NCBI RefSeq assembly: GCF_003073045.1
Contig: NC_037591.1
Span: forward strand, 29,600,537-29,664,536
Reading direction: 5' to 3'
Source of the DNA: Pomacea canaliculata
Taxonomy: Eukaryota; Mollusca; Gastropoda; Architaenioglossa; Ampullariidae
DNA length: 64,000 bases
The notes beneath the pieces are model-generated. The model was not told where the DNA came from, made no database searches, and was given only the letters and a program-made list of their open reading frames with translations. Positions 13,236-22,299 of the stretch are shown here, one piece after another. Both the position numbers and the translations under genes were made by a program. Position 1 is the stretch's first letter. Every line of letters starts with the position of its first letter.

Positions 13236-14644
13236 CCCACAGTCAGCACGTGAACACTCCCCACTGTGTTGTTATTGTGTACAGTTGAGGGCTTATCAAC
13301 AGAACTGTTGACAGACAACGTGCAAAGGTCTGCTTCCCACCCATTTCTTATCTTCTCTCCTCACTAATTTTTCTACCACGACTTTTCCACTGCCAGCATG
13401 GGTACTCTCTCTCACACACACGCACTCACACACACACACGTACGCATAGCATAGGCACTCGCCCGCACGCTTTTTGTTTGATTAATCAGGAAGATAAGCC
13501 GCAGCTGACGTCAGAGACACAAACAGCAAGTCAGTCTCAGGTCTTCTTTGTCTACAGACTCTCGCACTTTCTCTCCTTCCTTCCTTCTCACGCTCTTTCG
13601 GTTCCACGTGATCCCCTCGTGATCCCCTGGAATTGGAGTTCGTTTCCATTCCAGTCACATCTCAACTCCATGACAGTCTCAGTGTTTCAATACATTCAGT
13701 GTTTCCAAACGTGTTGGCAGAAACACAGCTTTGCACCAGACAACATCATTATATCTCAGCATCTGTGTGTGCGTGTGTGGACGTGTTGGCGTGCGTGTTC
13801 ATTTTTATGTTTACACGTAATCGTATATTTTATTGTTTTTGTTTTCCTTTTTTTCATAACACAGGACGCTTTAAATTTAGAAACCACGTGACGTTAGTGT
13901 GTTGTTGACGATCGCTTGCAACGTTGCAAAAATGTTTTCATCCAAAACTGTTGTAAGTGTTCACTGACACCAACTCTACCCTGTTCACTGTCTGCCTCTT
14001 TCGTCTGTTTTAGCAATCGACTCAAGCTTTGTCATCTTGTCTTCATCCCCATCCCCTATCCCCCCAACATCCACAAACTCCCTCCTACCCCCACTTCGGA
14101 ATTTTCGCTTGACTGCATTTCCTTCTTACGTCACACAAGCCAGTGCACGGTCTCGCCAGCCGAAGTCACAACCTCTTGAGGTCACACAAACAACGATCTT
14201 GAGAAGGTTTCGCGTAGAAAATGAAGATGACGACAAGCTGTCTCGTGAGGGCCTCGCCCAAGTCTCGTGCGGCCACGTGATCTGTACTCAGTCATGGCGG
14301 GCAAGTGCTGTCAGTCCATCATGCATGGCGTCACGCGCTCCAGCCCTTTGTTTCCCCCATCATGCCGTGGCTTCCTTCATCTCCGCTGTAGGAAACATGA
14401 CTCTACTTCCGGTACGGAAACTTTTCCGGTTACGGTGACACTGAACGATCATAAATCACTTTGGATTCTGGGTAACCAGAGGTAAAAAGCGATAAAAAGG
14501 AAGAAAGGCTTTGTAGTTTCAAGGAAAGAAATGTTTGAATAAATGCCAAAGGTGGAGATTCCTTGGCTTAAACTGTTTTGCAGCTCATATATTGTTAACA
14601 TCTTCATCCTTCTTGGACGAGCTTCTTCTGTTTGTCTTTTTAAC

Positions 14645-14649
14645 GCGAA
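14645..14649. repeat. Target-site duplication GCGAA, left copy
   Basis: GCGAA directly abuts the first T of the 5' LTR. Its partner is at 22295-22299. Five-base duplications are typical of Gypsy-type integrases. Confidence 0.85.
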
Positions 14650-16011
14650 TGTCATGTGATAACTAGTGTAGGGCTATAGTGTTGGTGTCTCACTTCTGTC
14701 CCCCCCCCCCTACGAAACAGGCGGACGCGCTGGTAAGCAGACTATCAGTTGGAACGGGTTAGTGAGGAGACGTGTTAGCGGCGAGGTGTCACGACGGACA
14801 TAGATCAAGGTCAGGTTGGAATGCGGAATGGTAGGGGATCTCTCAGAGAAGGGAAGAGTGTCAGTCACCCTACGCCGTTAGTTACGGAAGTTCCGCCGCA
14901 TACCTGAAACAGGATAACCGCGCTACCTACTAGTGCCACCCGTTGGACGCAGGTACTGAATGGGAAATCAGACAAGAGGGCGCCATAGTCCAAGATTGCT
15001 TTACTAGTGAGAGGGGGTAAAGTGAGGGGGTGTAATGTGGGCTGGAATAAGCCAAATGAACACTGTCCATCACGTGTTAGCTAAGTGTGATTGGATAAAT
15101 CTAGATAGTGGAATACTCCAAGTGAGTCTGTGGGAATGTTGGACCAATCACGAGAGAGAAGAAACCGCGCAGATGAGAATTAACATCACGATCGACGAAG
15201 GATCGTGGTCTTTCGCACTGGTGCTCGAGGAGGAAGGTTGTAGCCGAAATCTGTTCAAGGCTGTTCAGATTCTCTGCTGTGAGTTGTCTGGGAATCGTGA
15301 CAACTCCGGCACAACCGACTCAGAGGTGTGGAAGACCCGCTCTGTCGCAGAGTGTACGACGCTTCATCTCCAGCATCTGTTTGGCCGCAAACAGTAGAGG
15401 AAGGCTGGTAGATAAGTGTCGGTCCTGTTAGGCGCTGTTAAGCTTGAGACAGCAGTCCGGCCTAAGGGACGAGGTACAGTAGGCACGCGGTGGTGCCAGA
15501 CTCTCTGCGCGTGAAGAAAGAGGCCGACACGAACGACGGAAGACCGAAGAAGATTCCAGGACGTCGATCAAGGAGGGCCCTCACGTGACTAGAGACTTGT
15601 GTGTAAAGATAAGTGGCGTGTGGTGTGTGCAGTGTGTAGTTGATTAAGATTAGTTAAATCGTGGCTCATTAGATATCTGGACTAGAAGAAGGAGAACAAT
15701 TAGAATAACGGGACACCCTAGAAAACGACCGTATGGTTATATTTGAAATTGTATCATTTGCCATAAATTGTGTAATCTCTCGATGATTAATAACTTTCTT
15801 TTATACACTAAATTGCCTTGAGTTATTCATTGGGGTTATGCGTGCTGGGGGCTCGAGCTAATTAGAAGTGTTAAATTGATAAGCAATTTAGTGTGAGAGC
15901 ACGCAGTAAATGTCGACGTGATTTGGTAGAGGTATCGAGAGTGTGATAGACCGAGAGACGGAATCACAACCTCTACCATCTCCACGGGCTCTTCCCCGGG
16001 AGTTCGCGACA
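14650..16011 (+). repeat. 5' LTR (1362 bp)
   Basis: Starts TGTCATGTGATAACTAG and ends GAGTTCGCGACA. By eye it differs from the 3' LTR by about 12 substitutions and 10 single-base indels, roughly 1% substitution, so insertion was recent. A run of ten C bases lies near 14700. Open frames inside it are not shared intact by the other LTR and are not called as genes. Confidence 0.93.
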
Positions 16012-16014
16012 TAT

Positions 16015-16036
16015 TGGAAGGCTCTGTCCGGGATTG
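16015..16036 (+). other. Candidate tRNA primer-binding site
   Basis: Three bases after the 5' LTR the sequence reads TGGAAGGCTCTGTCCGGG. Its complement ends in CCA and contains TTCAATC plus CCGG, like a tRNA T-loop and T-stem, although the acceptor spacing is one base longer than standard. The tRNA identity is not assigned. Confidence 0.5.
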
Positions 16037-16303
16037 AATTGAACTGTATCCCTTAGAAGTAGTCCAGGTAACAGTGAGCCATTGTAGAGGCTGAGTGTGG
16101 TTTCGGTAATTAAGCCAAGCCTTATAGCGTTAATTACATACTGTCTTCTTGTGTACCTTGTACGCACGCGCAATCTTTTCGCACGGGGCGATTTGTAGCA
16201 TTGCGGCTAGCGCGTGCTTGTCACCAAGGCAGGGAGAGCGAGTTCATCCTTTGTTCTCGGTCTCGCCTGTAAGTGATACCTGTTTACAGGGCTAATCGTC
16301 GGG

Positions 16304-16340
16304 GGTTTTCTCCGGGCACTCCGGTTTCCTCCCCCATTGT
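16304..16340 (+). repeat. Widespread TTTTCTCCGGG...CCTCC motif in the element leader
   Basis: The stretch GGTTTTCTCCGGGCACTCCG followed by GTTTCCTCC resembles a motif I remember from retroelement ends in many animal genomes. It may be a fragment captured by the leader. The recollection is not checked. Confidence 0.3.
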
Positions 16341-16442
16341 AAGTTGGTTTTATCACACTAGCTGAGAGAGAGTTGGTGTGATTGGTCAGGTATCTTGGAT
16401 TAGATAGCCTGGCGATTGCTTGCCTTACTTGCTGTTAGTGTC

Positions 16443-16479
16443 GCTAGCTTAACGGTTGAGTGATTCCGTGTAAGCTAGT
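16443..16479 (+). ncRNA. Leader hairpin copy 1 of the LTR element
   Basis: GCTAGCTTA pairs with TAAGCTAGT, and inside it ACGG pairs with CCGT around a 10-nt loop. It is one of three copies of the same structure upstream of gag. A role in RNA packaging or dimerisation is inferred from position only. Confidence 0.55.
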
Positions 16480-16582
16480 GGAGGGCACACAGTGTGTGTG
16501 TAAGGAAGCGGAAGTTTGATGTGTGGTGAGGTTATTTGGAGTAAATAACCTGCTGTTGCTTTGCTTACTTAACTGTTGTGCT

Positions 16583-16619
16583 GTTAGTTTAACGATTGTG
16601 TTATGTCGTGTAAGCTAAC
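16583..16619 (+). ncRNA. Leader hairpin copy 2 of the LTR element
   Basis: GTTAGTTTA pairs with TAAGCTAAC, and inside it ACGA pairs with TCGT. It has the same 37-nt size as copy 1. Relative to copy 1, a C-G pair became T-A in the outer stem and a G-C pair became A-T in the inner stem, so pairing is kept by double changes. Confidence 0.55.
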
Positions 16620-16702
16620 GTAGGGCAGACAGTGCGTGAGAAAGCGCGTGTGATATTCCTCATCATAACTGTGTAGACTAGCTTGGCTTGGTTACCGTTG
16701 CT

Positions 16703-16738
16703 GTGAGCTTGACGATTGTGAATTCGTGTAAAGCTAGC
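16703..16738 (+). ncRNA. Leader hairpin copy 3 of the LTR element
   Basis: GTGAGCTT pairs with AAGCTAGC with one mismatch and one wobble. The inner ACGA/TCGT stem is the same as in copy 2. It is the most diverged of the three and lies about 70 nt before the gag ATG. Confidence 0.45.
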
Positions 16739-16805
16739 ACAGGACAGGCGGGTGGTCCATTCGCAAGTGTAGTTTGCAGTTACGTGATAGGAATAGGTGG
16801 CGGAG

Positions 16806-17228
16806 ATGGCGGATCAGAGTAAGTCCGACTTCGCTAAATCCGTTGCAGAGAAGAGGGAGGAGCTTAGAGCTGAAGGGCTGAGAATGGAGTATAGCGGCAA
16901 CAAACTCGACAAGTTTGTGACTGACGAAATAACTGTACGGAGAGAAGACAAGAAAGCCTGGGAACGGGAGGAGAGGGAGCGCCAGGATAGAAAAGAACGG
17001 GAGGAGAAAGAGCGCGAAGAAAGAAAGAGAGAACGCGAACATGAACTGAAGTTAGCTGAACTTAGCCTCCAAGCCAGAACGGGTTCAAATAGGTCAAATA
17101 CTAACAGGGATAGTGAGTCGTGGAATAAGGGTGAGCCACCATTGCGCAGAGCAACAGACATAAGTAATAGTGAGACCTATGTCAGTGACAGTGACAATGA
17201 CAATTCGCTCATGAGGATGAAGACGTAG
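16806..17228 (+). CDS. Gag-like ORF, N-terminal charged coiled-coil part
   Basis: Starts MADQSKSDFAKSVAEKREEL. A long run rich in Arg, Glu and Lys (EREERERQDRKEREEKEREE) follows and is predicted to be helical. Highly charged Glu/Arg gag segments of this kind occur in Gypsy elements of lophotrochozoans and cnidarians (from memory). The frame stops at 17226. Coding-like sequence then continues in another frame (about 17210-17305) into the first zinc-knuckle cysteines. The stop is therefore best read as a frame break inside one gag gene. Confidence 0.65.
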   Translation: MADQSKSDFAKSVAEKREELRAEGLRMEYSGNKLDKFVTDEITVRREDKKAWEREERERQDRKEREEKEREERKREREHELKLAELSLQARTGSNRSNTNRDSESWNKGEPPLRRATDISNSETYVSDSDNDNSLMRMKT

Positions 17229-17298
17229 CCTATGGTACTCCTAGGTGGAGGAAGGGTCAACGTAAGGTACCGTCACCTGTTGTTTGCTACAACTGTAA

Positions 17299-18813
17299 TG
17301 TGCAGGGCATGTTGCTAGGGTGTGTCCTCGAAAGGCAGGTAGACCAGAGGCTCATGTCGGGGTTAAATGTTACAGTTGCGGGGAGGTAGGCCACTACTCG
17401 CGGCGCTGTCCCCATGGCAACGAGTGGCGGTGGGCGGCAACCACTAACAGAGCTAGGTGTGGCGGAGATAGCGAGCAGAGGTTGTCATCAGTTAGTGACG
17501 TAGACCAAAACGATGACGCAACTAGTGAAATGGGTGTTAGTGATGTCGAAGCCAGCGAAGTAGGCTTTAGTGACGATGAAGATGGCGACATTGGCGTTAG
17601 CGACGACGAGACTAATGAGGCTTATGATGTAGATGAGAGCGAGGTAGGTGAAAGCGATGATGAGGCGTGCAGGCTAGACATTAGCGAGGGTGAGTTTAAC
17701 GACCTGGACTCTAGCATTTGGGATGCTCGTGACGTGGAGGCTGGCATTTGTGATGCTAGTGACGTGGAGGCTAGCATTTGTGATGCTAGTGACGTGGAGG
17801 CTAGCATTTGTGATGCTAGTGACGTGGAGGCTAGCATTTGTGGTGCTAGTGACGTGGAGGCTGGCATTTGTGATGCTAGTGACGTGGAGGCTAGCATTTG
17901 TGGTGCTAGTGACGTGGAGGCTGGCATTTGTGATGCTAGTGACGTGGAGGCTAGCATTTGTGGTGCTAGTGACGTGGAGGCTGGCATTTGTGATGCTAGT
18001 GACGTGGAGGCTGGCATTTGTGATGCTAGTGACGTGGAGGCTAGCATTTGTGATGCTAGTGACGTGGAGGCTAGCATGTGTGATGCTAGTGACGTGGAGG
18101 CTAGCGTGGGTGTGGCTAGTGAGGGGGCGGGGGTCATCGACGGACTGATGATTCCTGCGAGGGGAGCGTCAGGATGTGGAGATAATCCTGATCTTCTGGA
18201 GAGCCAGGCTGGAGGGAACCACGAGGGTAGGCAACTGCAGGTAGAGGACCATTGTCTTGGGAAGACGCGGGCACTAGCTATTGGTGCAGGGTCAGGGCAG
18301 GATGCTGAAAGTGGCGATCGCGAGAGGCGAGGACCAGCTGGCGGTGGAGGTTCGCTGCAAGCGGATGACAGTGGCTATCGCGGATGGCGTGCGCCAGCTG
18401 TCAGGGGAAAAACGTTGCAGGCGGAGGGCAGTGGCTATCGCGGGATGCGAACGCCGACTGTCGAGGTGACACCACTGAAGGTGGATGGCGGTGGCGATTG
18501 TGGGATGCAAACGCCGACCGTGGACGTGACACTGTTGCAGGTGGGTGACAGTGGCGATCGCGAGTGGCGAAAGACAGCGGTCGAGGGGATGCCGCTGCAG
18601 GTGGTTGGTGACAGCTATTGCGAGGTGCGCATAGCAAGGGTCGCCATGGAAACACCGCAGACGGGTGTCAGTGGCGAGCGCTCAACGCGAGCGCCTACTG
18701 CTGATGTGGAGCTGCTGTATGCAGGGGGCACTGGTGATTCTGGGTGCGAACGCCAGTTGCCAGTAAGGAACCGCTGCAAGCGGAGAGAGTGCAGACGCTG
18801 GCTGTCAATGTAG
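17299..18813 (+). CDS. Gag-like ORF, zinc knuckle plus peptide repeats
   Basis: After a TAA at 17296 the frame runs to TAG at 18811 with no clear ATG start, so it is probably a continuation of gag. CYSCGEVGHYSRRC (around 17370-17415) is a perfect CX2CX4HX4C zinc knuckle, the nucleic-acid-binding module of nucleocapsids. A first knuckle is split by a frame break at about 17303-17308. An acidic region follows, then 13 copies of DVEASICDAS-type decapeptides. After those come about ten diverged 20-residue repeats of the LQVDDSGYRGMRTPTV type. The end WLSM comes just after another frame break near 18745. Confidence 0.6.
   Translation, partial: CAGHVARVCPRKAGRPEAHVGVKCYSCGEVGHYSRRCPHGNEWRWAATTNRARCGGDSEQRLSSVSDVDQNDDATSEMGVSDVEASEVGFSDDEDGDIGVSDDETNEAYDVDESEVGESDDEACRLDISEGEFNDLDSSIWDARDVEAGICDASDVEASICDASDVEASICDASDVEASICGASDVEAGICDASDVEASICGASDVEAGICDASDVEASICGASDVEAGICDASDVEAGICDASDVEASICDASDVEASMCDASDVEASVGVASEGAGVIDGLMIPARGASGCGDNPDLLESQAGGNHEGRQLQVEDHCLGKTRALAIGAGSGQDAESGDRERRGPAGGGGSLQADDSGYRGWRAPAVRGKTLQAEGSGYRGMRTPTVEVTPLKVDGGGDCGMQTPTVDVTLLQVGDSGDREWRKTAVEGMPLQVVGDSYCEVRIARVAMETPQTGVSGERSTRAPTADVELLYAGGTGDSGCERQLPVRNRCKRRECRRWLSM
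17731..18120 (+). repeat. 30-bp coding minisatellite, 13 copies
   Basis: Units of 30 bp (GACGTGGAGGCTAGCATTTG and ten more bases) repeat 13 times with few differences, mainly AGC/GGC and GAT/GGT alternations. They encode DVEASICDAS variants. Because the unit is a multiple of three, other frames on both strands are open too; those are shadows. Confidence 0.93.
18181..18780 (+). repeat. 60-bp diverged coding repeat, about 10 copies
   Basis: The sequence has a 60-bp period with each unit containing a GTGGCGATCGCG-like core and ending near CTGCAG. Copies between 18301 and 18780 align clearly and the first two are weaker. It encodes a 20-residue repeat. More decayed units continue to about 18900 in the next ORF. 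Confidence 0.8.
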
Positions 18814-20543
18814 TGCCGGTAAGGGCATGGGACAGCAGTGAGCAACGGGGGCGGGTACCAACTGTCAAAGATGCGCCATTGAGGGCAAGAGACAGTGGAA
18901 GCCCCGAAGAGCTAGTGTCAGCTGTCTGTGAGTTGTCACAGACGGTGGATAGAGGTAGTGCTAGTGGAGGAGTGTTTATTGTCGGTTACGTCCCTTCTGT
19001 CAAAGCAGGTGGCGAGTCGGGTCTGACTGTAAGACCGGCGGTGCCGATGTCGGACAGGGACGGACAGGTGGGGGCAAATGCGCAGACGGTGAGTGTCGAG
19101 TCGGGCCCCGTAGTCCTTGCGGAAGGTGCAGATACTTCCAGAAACGACCGCGCAGCTGGAAATATAAGGAAGAAGCAGCGGCCAAAGCAGGGACTAGCAG
19201 TCGGGAGGAGGAGGTTGAGAGTGGCAGGAGGCGTGACTCGGTCACATCCTGCGTCAGTAGTTAGATTGGAATGGTCTCAACGGTTGTTGTCTCATGGCAG
19301 ACAGCGTGCGAGAGTCCTATTAGCCGTGAAGATGCACTATCTGTTGAAGGCGAGGGTAGAATCACTAACGGATGCATCACACTGGCGGTATGCGCAGAGA
19401 CCTAGAGCCAAGTCAACAAGACGACAAACCCATCCCCAGCGCAGGAAAAGGACGAGAAGGCGTGGTCAGCGAAAGAGCACGTGGCCTCGCGCTTGGGGGC
19501 GGAAAAGAGGTCGTGTGACGTCAGCTGGAAAGGTCGAGTGCATGATGGAGGTGACGGTCAAAGGGATCCCCACCCCGGGTGACCCTTACACTAGATTACG
19601 CAACCGCTGGCGGGTGCCGTCTGTCGGCCGAATAGTGAGTAGGGCCTCTGTATTGGCAGGGCGGTTGCACAAGCGGCGGAGTTATCAACGGGTTACTTAT
19701 GGCATAGCGCAGGGTGTAGAAGGTATCTTGCGCTGCCCGAAGCCGTTGCGTTACAGAAGGAGATTTGTGGACTCAGTTGTAGAAGACAATAGGTCTGAAG
19801 CACTCGGGGGTCAGGCAAGAGCCGAAGGCATGGAGGAAAGCGTGACAGGAGACCGGGAAGGAGGAACCAAGCAGCTGTTACGTCAGTATGGAGGAGGTGG
19901 TGGTCAGCGGATACCGATGTCAGTGAATGACGGCAAGGAACACAGCGGTCAAAACACAGTGGACCGAAGGCAAGACACGGTCGACTGGCTACTACGAGAC
20001 AGCGGCAACACGGTAATTGACCGGGTAGAGGAAGCAACAGGCAGAAGTAGACAGCTGGGGTCAGTGAAGCGAAAGCGGATCACTAGTCCTGACGACGAAA
20101 GGGTTAGGTTACAAGGGGAGCTCACTCTCCAAGGCGCCAACTCAGGTGTGGTGGTCTTGAAAGTCTTGTCAGAGGACAGGGTTAGTCAGGTCACGGGTGC
20201 AGTGCAGTGGGCACTGGTGTCGTGTAGCATAGTTGGTCAGCTGGTGTGCAGTTGTCTTAGAGGTGGTTGTTGGTGGCTGTTGCTTATGTTCCACGCCGGC
20301 TATGCCGATGAATGGCCACGTAGGTGGCTGCTTTTGTGGCGAGGGCATAGGCCATGCATGTGTGGCTCAAAGGGAGACGTGCTGTCGACCTTCTCACCTT
20401 CTGTACACGATGTTATGGGGTGGATGACGTCATGGGCAGTGAGGACACCTTCCCTAGACGGTGGCTACACTCTAGCAAGGGGGTGTGGCCGGAAGAGGGT
20501 GTACGGAATTGGCTGCTGCATCAGTCGATGCAGTAGTTGTTAG
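18744..20543 (+). CDS. Long Arg-rich ORF of unknown function in the LTR element
   Basis: A 600-codon open frame whose start (RTPVASKEPLQAERVQTL) continues the 20-residue repeats of the preceding ORF, so it is the downstream part of the same protein after a frame break. The middle is rich in Arg, Ser and Gly (RRQTHPQRRKRTRRRGQRK). No protease, RT, RNase H, integrase, chromodomain or clear transmembrane/env signature is recognised. Being open for 1.8 kb argues for past selection, but without homology the function is unknown. Confidence 0.4.
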   Translation: MRTPVASKEPLQAERVQTLAVNVVPVRAWDSSEQRGRVPTVKDAPLRARDSGSPEELVSAVCELSQTVDRGSASGGVFIVGYVPSVKAGGESGLTVRPAVPMSDRDGQVGANAQTVSVESGPVVLAEGADTSRNDRAAGNIRKKQRPKQGLAVGRRRLRVAGGVTRSHPASVVRLEWSQRLLSHGRQRARVLLAVKMHYLLKARVESLTDASHWRYAQRPRAKSTRRQTHPQRRKRTRRRGQRKSTWPRAWGRKRGRVTSAGKVECMMEVTVKGIPTPGDPYTRLRNRWRVPSVGRIVSRASVLAGRLHKRRSYQRVTYGIAQGVEGILRCPKPLRYRRRFVDSVVEDNRSEALGGQARAEGMEESVTGDREGGTKQLLRQYGGGGGQRIPMSVNDGKEHSGQNTVDRRQDTVDWLLRDSGNTVIDRVEEATGRSRQLGSVKRKRITSPDDERVRLQGELTLQGANSGVVVLKVLSEDRVSQVTGAVQWALVSCSIVGQLVCSCLRGGCWWLLLMFHAGYADEWPRRWLLLWRGHRPCMCGSKGDVLSTFSPSVHDVMGWMTSWAVRTPSLDGGYTLARGCGRKRVYGIGCCISRCSSC

Positions 20544-20936
20544 CCGCCATGATAAGGTTATGATCACACCTTTTGCCGGGTAAGTGTGGAGATTGCACTT
20601 TTAGCAAGGGGGTGTGTGAGGCGGCGTTGGTGTGTCCGGCATTGTTGTGTTGCTCTTCACATGGGTCAGACGAGGGACGACGGTGACGTAACAGGTCGAC
20701 CTCAGTACAGCCAACCCTGCTAAGGACAGGCTTAGCAAGGGAGTGCAAGGGTGCACATTTAAATACGTTGAACCAGGGGTTAGTGACTAGTTGTTTGTGA
20801 GTAGACAGCTTGACGAGTTTTCTTCACGGTAGTGACCTCATGGGAGGTCAAATAAGGTGTTGGTAAACAGAAGTGCGAACCACTCTACAGCCCTAGTGTT
20901 ACGAAATCCAGGGGATTTCATTTTAGCAAGGGGGTG
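20474..20936 (+). repeat. Polypurine-tract-like motif, four copies
   Basis: TAGCAAGGGGGTG occurs at 20474, 20602, 20733 (with GGGAGTG) and 20924. The last abuts the 3' LTR and is the presumed plus-strand primer. The three upstream copies are spaced 128-191 bp apart. Confidence 0.7.
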
Positions 20937-22294
20937 TCATGTGATAACTAGTGTAGGGCTATAGTGTTGGTGTCTCACTTCTGTCCCCCCCCCCCTACGA
21001 AACAGGCGGACGCGCTGGTAAGCAGACTATCAGGTGGAACGGGTAAGTGAGGAGACGTGTTAGCGGCGAGGTGTCACGACGGACATAGATCAAAGTCAGG
21101 TTGGAATGCGGAATGGTAGGGGATCTCTCAGAGAAGGGAAGAGTGTCAGTCACCCTACGCCGTTAGTTACGGAAGTTCCGCCGCATACCTGAAACAGGAT
21201 AACCGCGCTACCTACTAGTGCCACCCGTTGGACGCAGGTACTGAATGGGAAATCAGACAAGAGGGCGCCATAGTCCAAGATTGCTTTACTAGTGAGAGGG
21301 GGTAAAGTGAGGGGGTGTAATGTGGGCTGGAATAAGCCAAAATGACCACCTGTCCATCACGTGTTAGCTAAGTGTGATTGGATAAATCTAGATAGTGGAA
21401 TAGTCCAAGTGAGTCTGTGGAATGTTGGACCAATCACGAGAGAGAAGAACCCGCGCAGATGAGAATTTAACATCACGATCGACGAAGGATCGTGGTCTTT
21501 CGCACTGGTGCTCGAGGAGGAAGGTTGTAGCCGAAATCTGTTCAAGGCTGTTCAGATTCTCTGCTGTGAGTTGTCTGGGAATCGTGACAACTCCGGCACA
21601 ACCGACTCAGAGGTGTGGAAGACCCGCTCTGTCGCAGAGTGTACGACGCTTCATCTCCAGCATCTGTTTGGCCGCAAACAGTAGAGGAAGGCTGGTAGAT
21701 AAGCGTCGTCCTGTAGGCGCTGTTAAGCTTGAGACAGCAGTCCGGCCTAAGGGACGTGGTACAGGTAGGCACGCGGTGTGCCAGGATCTCTGCGCGTGAA
21801 GAAAGAGGCCGACACGAACGACGAAGACCGAAGAAGATTCCAGGACGTCATCAAGGAGGGCCCTCACGTGACTAGAGACTTGTGTGTAAAGATAAGTGGC
21901 GTGTGGTGTGTGCAGTGTGTAGTTGATTAAGATTAGTTAAATCGTGGCTCATTAGATATCTGGACTAGAAGAAGGAGAACAATTAGAATAACGGGACACC
22001 CTAGAAAACGACCGTATGGTTATATTTGAAATTGTATCATTTGCCATAAATTGTGTAATCTCTCGATGATTAATAACTTTCTTTTATACACTAAATTGCC
22101 TTGAGTTAGTCATTGGGGTTATGCGTGCTGGGGGCTCGAGCTAATTAGAAGTGTTAAATTGATAAGCAATTTAGTGTGAGAGCACGCAGTAAATGTCGAC
22201 GTGATTTGGTAGAGGTATCGAGAGTGTGATAGACCGAGAGACGGAATCACAACCTCTACCATCTACACGGGCTCTTCCCCGGGAGTTCGCGACA
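20935..22294 (+). repeat. 3' LTR (1360 bp)
   Basis: Same ends and order as the 5' LTR. It is followed immediately by the GCGAA target duplication. It lies in sense orientation to kazrin, so if the distal first exons are real it could supply a promoter or poly(A) site inside that intron. Confidence 0.93.
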
Positions 22295-22299
22295 GCGAA
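22295..22299. repeat. Target-site duplication GCGAA, right copy
   Basis: GCGAA directly follows the last A of the 3' LTR and matches the left copy exactly. Confidence 0.85.

Larger units (their letters stand above)
10809..14644. other. Non-coding DNA before the LTR element
   Basis: CA/GT-rich simple sequence, a GAC run near 10940 and degenerate repeats near 13076. No exon is supported. Confidence 0.5.
14650..22294 (+). mobile_element. Complete non-autonomous LTR retrotransposon with gag-like ORFs and no pol
   Basis: Two near-identical long terminal repeats (14650-16011 and 20935-22294) begin TGTCATG and end GCGACA. They flank 4923 bp of internal DNA. The 5-bp GCGAA at 14645-14649 recurs at 22295-22299, a perfect target-site duplication. 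Internally there is a primer-site-like TGG, a structured leader, a gag-like N-terminal ORF, a CCHC zinc knuckle, coding minisatellites and a polypurine tract. No DTG/DSG protease, reverse-transcriptase YxDD, RNase H or integrase motif is visible in any frame. The element would depend on a partner for reverse transcription and integration. It resembles the TR-GAG class known in plants. The gag style suggests a Gypsy relative (inference). Confidence 0.9.

Noticed and set aside
15035..15397. 120-codon ORF inside the 5' LTR
   Set aside because: The matching part of the 3' LTR is broken by indels and the translation has no recognised domain.
17622..18148. Open frames on the minus strand and second + frame across the 30-bp repeat
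   Set aside because: They arise because the repeat unit is a multiple of three; only the frame continuous with the zinc knuckle is coherent.
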